Source: Boesenbergia rotunda (taxonomy: Eukaryota; Streptophyta; Magnoliopsida; Zingiberales; Zingiberaceae). From it: a DNA stretch of 64,000 bases. Of the stretch, positions 59,330 to 64,000 are shown one piece after another; the first letter of the stretch is position 1, and each line of letters begins with the position of its first letter. Both the position numbers and the translations under genes were made by a program. The stretch covers positions 42,504-106,503 of the forward strand of contig JAGFNQ010008725.1 of the NCBI GenBank assembly GCA_024364735.1, read 5' to 3'. The notes below the pieces were generated by a model. It did not search any database. It was not told the DNA's origin and was given only the letters and a program-made list of their open reading frames with translations.

Positions 59330-59735
59330 GGCCTGAAATTAAAGGATTTCAGTCCCTGGGAGTGCATGATATCATTAGATTTTAGGCTCTAGGAGGGACT
59401 GAAATATGTTATTTTCAAGCACTGGGAGGGCCTGAAATAAAAGGAATTCAGGTCCTCCCAGGGCCTGAAATGAAAAGATTTCAGACCCTTCCGGGGGCTG
59501 AAATCATTGTATTTGAGGGCCTGGGAGGGCCTGAATAAAAGGATTTCAGGCCCTCCAAGGGCTTGAAATATACTAATTTCAGGCCCCGTGAGGGTCTGAA
59601 ATCAAAATATTTCAGGCCCTCGTAGGACCTGAAATCATTATATTTCAGGCCCTGTGAGGGCCTGAAATATAATGATTTCAGGCCCTGTGAGGGCTTAAAA
59701 TCAAAAGATTTCAGGCCCTCAAGCCTTCCTAGGTC
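59330..59735. repeat. GGGCCTGAAAT / ATTTCAGGCCC hairpin array
   Basis: About a dozen boxes GGGCCTGAAAT and ATTTCAGGCCC alternate on the two strands, spaced 8-20 bp, so consecutive boxes form 10-14 bp stems (for example 59651-59684). Inner spacers vary (ATATAATG, AATCAAAAG, AATAAAAGG). It lies upstream of the splice-acceptor-like TTTATTTTTTAG at 59776-59787, so it is probably intronic. Confidence 0.88.
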
Positions 59736-59787
59736 CTTGATTATGATTTTCAAAGTTTGCAAAATATAATTGTAATTTATTTTTTAG

Positions 59788-60631
59788 GGATGATAATGTT
59801 GTTGACGAAATTCTATCCGAGATATGGAATACTCTTGATGATAATGCTGTCACGGGGAATGGATCAGAAATTACAAGGAATTTGGCAATTGATCTAAATG
59901 AAGAAGCAACTAATCTAGAAGGTGAGGGTTTGAATTCTTCTACAAGAGTTGTTGAATTCTTTGAGCCAACCTGGAGTGGGGAGGAAGGAATTGAAATCCG
60001 GAATGCAGATGAATTAGAACCCATTACAAGTGTACTAGAATTCCAAGCCGATGATATGCAGATTGAGCAATATGAATTCCCCCCAGATCAGTATAGTGAC
60101 TTAGAGGAGGAGTTTCCATGAGCTGAAGATCCTTATATTTTGAATTCTCGATTGCTTGCTGGGTCAATTGGAGAGGTAGAGGTAAGAGATAGGCATGAAT
60201 TTTTTGTGGGCAGATGTTTTCATCTAGAGAAGAATTCAAGGATGCACTTGTCAAACATGTCATGATTAAGCATATGAGATATAACCGAGTTGACACCCGA
60301 AAAAATAGAGTTAAAGTAGTGTGCTTCAATCAACCATGTACATGGAGAGTAGTAGCAAGGGGGGAAGTAGAGTTCACTGTTACAAAATATATAAAGGAAC
60401 ACCAATGTGGAACAGTTAGGGAAAATGCTGATCATCATGCATGCTCTTCATCATTTGTTGCTTCTTTTGTTGAAGAGCAATTTCTTCATAATGAACAATA
60501 CAAATCAAGTATGATTATATAAGATATTAAAGCTAGATTTGGAGTGACCATATCAAACAGAAAAGCATACATAGCTAGGGAGAAAGCATTGAAAAAGGTT
60601 GTTCGAGATTATGATGAGGCTTACAGAGATC
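59788..60631 (+). pseudogene. MuDR-type transposase N-terminal exon, cut by an LTR
   Basis: The exon follows an acceptor-like TTTTTTAG. First an acidic part (59788-60121, DLNEEATNLEGEG and DQYSDLEEEFP), a stop at 60119-60121, then a one-base frame change near 60210. The MuDR DNA-binding domain follows (60214-60522, MFSSREEFKDALVKHVMIKH, CTWRVVARGE, HQCG), then after another stop RFGVTISNRKAYIAREKALK, typical of the segment before the catalytic domain. Reading stops at 60631, where the LTR of G is inserted; the catalytic part is not in the window. Confidence 0.85.
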
Positions 60632-61632
60632 TGTTGGTGCTTGGATAGCTAGAGAGGGGGGGTGAATATAGCCAGACACAATTTTTTTTAGCTTTCAAGG
60701 ATTTCTGCACTTCAAGGTTAAACAGCGGAAGCAAACAACACAAAATAGAGTATTACAGAAATTAAATCCTAAGCTAAGCACAAACAAGAACGCTAACAAG
60801 AGGATATATAAGGTTCGGGGATAACTTGCCCCTACTCCTTGGCGTGCCCGTAAGGTGGGCGATCCCTTGATCGTTGGCAGATCAAGCCCCGAAAAATCTG
60901 GATAGAATGGAACCTCCTTCTCGGTGGAGTGATCTCTCCACAGCGTTTCAATCAAGATGAAGATATTAAGTACAATGAAACACAAAGGAAGCTTACAGAG
61001 CACTTAGGACAGTAAGAACACAAGCGAACTCCTCACCGAGCTCCACTCAGCACAGATCTCACGCAAGAACTCCCTCTTCGTGTCTTCTTGCTGATGGACT
61101 CGCCTAGCTCCTTGTTTCTTCTTCCAAGCGCTCAAGTATACTCTGTCTCCACAGATTGCTTCAAGGATCAGAATATGTGTAGTAGCAACCTCACTTCTTA
61201 GGTGTAGCTAAAGCAAGAAGATATCGCACGCAGAGACTTCTTCTCTTCTCTTCATCGCCAGCCACTTAACCTGCTGCTGCTGTCGCCAGACGCTCCTCTG
61301 CAGCTCTCAACTGCTCATCTGCACAACCCAGCTACCTGACCTCTCCTGGACTCCCTGACCTCTCCTCAGATGAGCCCTAGTCGAGCCCCAGGTTAGCTTC
61401 CAGCAGCGCCAGCGTCCGTTGAGACCTGAGAAACAAAAGCATCCAAACCTGCTCGATGGAAAGTCTCCCTTTAACCTCCTTGAGTGTTTGAATCCATCCC
61501 TGTCACCTGAACACTCAATCAGACGCTTAGCAAAGCATATCACAAGGAAATCACAGTGTATCAGAGAAAGCGCAGATAAAACAGACGCGATCAGAACGTC
61601 TGACAGCGATTTGAATTAAAGTTTACTGCTAC

Positions 61633-62292
61633 TGATCGGTCACCAGACCGATCAGAGTGACTCCTGATCGATCACCAGACCGATCAGGATGGGTTCAGAC
61701 CGATCAGGCTCCAACCTGATCAGTCCCCAGTGAGAAACCCTAAATTGTGACTTTCTAGTGATCGATCACCAGACCGATCCAGCACCAGCTGGGTTTCCTC
61801 CAGCTTCTTTCTGCCACACCCCTGATCGGTCACCAGACCGATCAGGACACTTCCTGACCGATCAGGCTCTAGCCTGATCGATTATAGTGAGAAGCCCACG
61901 ACGTTTGATTGTTCACCAGAATGATCTGAATAGTATCCCTGATCGGTCACCAGACCGATCAGGAGCAGAGCAGTAAGGTTCCCAAAAGTCACTGTATGCT
62001 CCCTGATTGGTCACCAGACCGATCAGGAGCCGAACAGTAGGTTTGCCAAAGACACTGTATGCTCCCTGATCGGTCACCAGACCGATCAGGAGCAGAGCAG
62101 TAAGGTTCCCAAAAGTCACTGTATGCTTCCTGATCGGTCACCAGACCGATCAGGAGCCGAACAGTAGGTTTGCCAAAGACACTGTATGCTCCCTGATCGG
62201 TCACCAGACCGATCAGACATCGCTGGATTGGTCACTAGACCGATCCACGAGGGAACTCCATGCCAACTTCCTTGATCGGTCACCAGACCGAT
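61633..62292. repeat. GATCGGTC hairpin array in the LTR of G
   Basis: About a dozen GATCGGTCACCAGACCGATC units. A larger block of about 120 bp (hairpin + AGCAGAGCAGTAAGGTTCCC or AGCCGAACAGTAGGTTTGCC) is repeated between about 61940 and 62210, showing expansion by higher-order duplication. Confidence 0.9.
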
Positions 62293-62407
62293 CCATGCAA
62301 GGTCAAACCCACTCTACGTCAAGAGAACTGACTCCCAGCCTCCCTTGACTCGTGCTCAGTTCCTCGGACCAAGACTTCGTGCCCAGTTTCACTCACCGGG
62401 ACTTCAA

Positions 62408-62700
62408 CCTAGCCCTCCAAGCTAGGACCTGGCCCTCCAAGCCAGGGTTTCATCAACCTAGCCCTCCAAGCTAGGACCTGGCCCTCCAAGCCAGGGTTTC
62501 ATCAACCAAGCCCTCCAAGCTAGGACCTGACCCTCCAAGCCAGGGCTTTTTCACACCTAGCCCTCCAAGCTAGGACTTTTTCCCACCTAACCCTCCAAGT
62601 TAGGACTTTTCACACCTAGCCCTCCAAGCTAGGACTTTTCACACCTAACCCTCCAAGTTAGGACTTTTCACACCTAGCTCTCCAAGTTAGGACTTTTTTC
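62408..62700. repeat. CCTCCAA-loop hairpin minisatellite in the LTR of G
   Basis: Units include perfect CCTGGC/GCCAGG (62428-62446), CCTAGC/GCTAGG (62408-62426) and CCTAAC/GTTAGG stems around the same loop. In this copy CCTAGC and CCTGGC units alternate three times. Confidence 0.9.
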
Positions 62701-62817
62701 ATGCCAGCGTGCGATCTCCCGATCCACCTGGACTTGATCCGAATTCAACCAAACTTGAATCAAACTTAAATCGGTGTCAAACACCAAAACAACAATCAGG
62801 GTCAGACTGCATCAACA

Positions 62818-64000
62818 ATCTCCTCTTTTTTGTTGTTTGGCAACCCGATTTAAGTTTAGACATTAAATGATCAATTGAGGTCAATTCAATTTTCATAAGG
62901 GAATCAAGATCCTCCCCCTATAATAACCTCAAACTTAATCAACCATTCTCTCCCCCTTTGTCAAACATTGAAAAGGGTATGGTCATTAAGTTTTAACAGA
63001 ACTCCCCCTCAATCAAGGGTCTCTCCCCAAACCCAAAATAATCAAAGATAAATTTTGAATTGCATATGAGAGGCATATACTATAAATGTATCATGGTAAC
63101 AATGTATATGCATCATACGACAATAAGTGTGAATTGCACATGAAACCATATACAAAATTATATCATGGTCAAACATGTATATGTTTCATATGACAAGTAG
63201 GGAATGCAGCTGTATCCAACACATAATCCTGATTGGTCTCCGTGACCAATCAGGTTCGTTGGTTATTTGATACAGAAATATTTCTTATTAGTCTGGGGAG
63301 CGATCAGATTTCAGAAAAATTTCTGAAACTCTGATACGTTCCTGATCAGACTGCATTAACACTTTGCATTCCACAACAGGGGTGTAGACTTCATTAATAT
63401 ATGATATTTTAGAAAAATTTCTGAAACACGACATCAAGAACAAGAGTCATGACTTCAACAAACCCTTTCTTATGAATTTGAACATTCCAACATAGGTTTG
63501 TATCAAATCAATATTGAGTTTTTTCCAAGTATGATTAGGATGTTCCAATTGTACTTGATTTATATCAGATTTGTTTATAGTATGTCTTAACCATAAACCT
63601 AACTCTTGATGATTCACCAATTTCGAATCAGTTAGGGAGTCTGTTGATCAGACTTGATTTGATCGGTCATCAGACCTAACAGAATGGTCCCTGATCGGTC
63701 ATCAGACCGATCAGAGTGAGGCCTGATCGGTCGGTGGACTGATCAGGTTTCTGATCAGAAGGGTTTCTGAAATATTTCAGAAACTCTACGTTTCAACTTC
63801 TAATACTCTTAGAGTTAACCCCTTTGATCAAAAGAAAGGTTTTCCTTAGCCAAAACATATTTCTCTATATTAATAAAGAAAAACATCAAGGGCATGTTCA
63901 AATTTGTTCAAAATATTTATCAATTCCATAATCTCTAACTTTGTCCCTTCAAGAATCAAAATTTTCTAAAGACAAATTTGTATCAAAGCATAATCAGTAT
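62818..64000 (-). mobile_element. 3' internal region of element G, running off the window
   Basis: Starts with the polypurine tract (complement of ATCTCCTCTTTTTTGTTGTT) and matches the 21632-22080 part of element B (CTCCCCCTTTGTC, ACTCCCCCTCAA). No env-like ORF is seen in this part. GATCGGTC-type dyads reappear at 63225-63260 and 63655-63750, as in B's internal region. Confidence 0.8.

Larger units (their letters stand above)
60632..62817 (-). mobile_element. 3' LTR of copia element G (B family, 2186 bp)
   Basis: The plus strand starts TGTTGGTGCTTGGATAGC and ends CTGCATCAACA. Same layout as B's LTRs: the segment GGATAACTTGCCCCTACTCC, the GATCGGTC hairpin array (61633-62292), then the CCTCCAA-loop minisatellite (62408-62700). 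It is clearly diverged from B, with array units rearranged. The left flank AGATC (60627-60631) is the candidate target duplication; the element continues past the window end. Confidence 0.9.

Noticed and set aside
61633..62292. Repeat-spacer array resembling CRISPR
   Set aside because: Repeats are palindromic and variable, spacers are irregular and repeat among themselves, and the array lies inside a plant LTR present in several copies; no cas genes.

Overview
The window is plant nuclear DNA, from an angiosperm of undetermined species. Evidence: Ty1/copia and Ty3/gypsy LTR retrotransposons primed by plant-type tRNA sites, plant-specific retroelement accessory ORFs, Mutator-like (MURA/FAR1) transposase relatives, MITE-like foldbacks, and one long plant-type nuclear protein gene. 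There are no prokaryotic features. About three quarters of the window is retrotransposon sequence.

Layout. 1-7.7 kb is a mosaic of LTR fragments: one arm of a 99% identical inverted duplication, a copia-type LTR-like block, a non-coding element with a 2.27 kb LTR, a broken LTR of element D, and a truncated B-family LTR. 7.7-13.35 kb is copia element D (minus strand), with its gag, a pol lacking the RT core, and its 5' LTR. 13.36-45.06 kb is a four-level nest. Element F's LTR (plus) is split by gypsy element C (minus, 14347-44934, target duplication ACAAG). C is split by copia element A (plus, 15945-35106, duplication CGACC). A is split by copia element B (minus, 19505-31458, duplication CTCCA). 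LTR-pair divergence judged by eye falls in the expected order: C about 12%, A about 8%, B about 1-2%.

Element biology. C has the layout of the plant Tat lineage: gag-pol with two RNase H domains, a hypervariable tandem array (about 86 bp unit) after integrase, and an antisense, apparently spliced ORF before the 3' LTR. B is a SIRE-like copia element: one gag-pol frame plus a decayed third ORF of the plant env-like/putative transposon protein type. A carries a gag with two zinc knuckles and the same kind of third ORF but no pol, so it looks non-autonomous.

45-60.6 kb is the low-copy part. It holds an AT-rich paired inverted repeat, SINE-like repeats, a 1.14 kb nearly loopless foldback, a 688-codon intact gene (50037-52103, minus) with a FAR1/WRKY-GCM1-like zinc finger, a GRF-type zinc-finger fragment, a FAR1-RELATED/MULE pseudogene, and a MuDR-type transposase gene. 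The last is cut by the 3' LTR of another B-family element (G, 60632 to beyond the window end).

Most striking signal: several unrelated repeat families here are built from short tandem hairpins. In at least three of them the two stem strands change together while the loop stays constant (for example CCTAGC/GCTAGG, CCTAAC/GTTAGG, CCTGGC/GCCAGG around the loop CCTCCAA). That pattern suggests selection, or a replication mechanism, acting on stem-loops inside LTRs.
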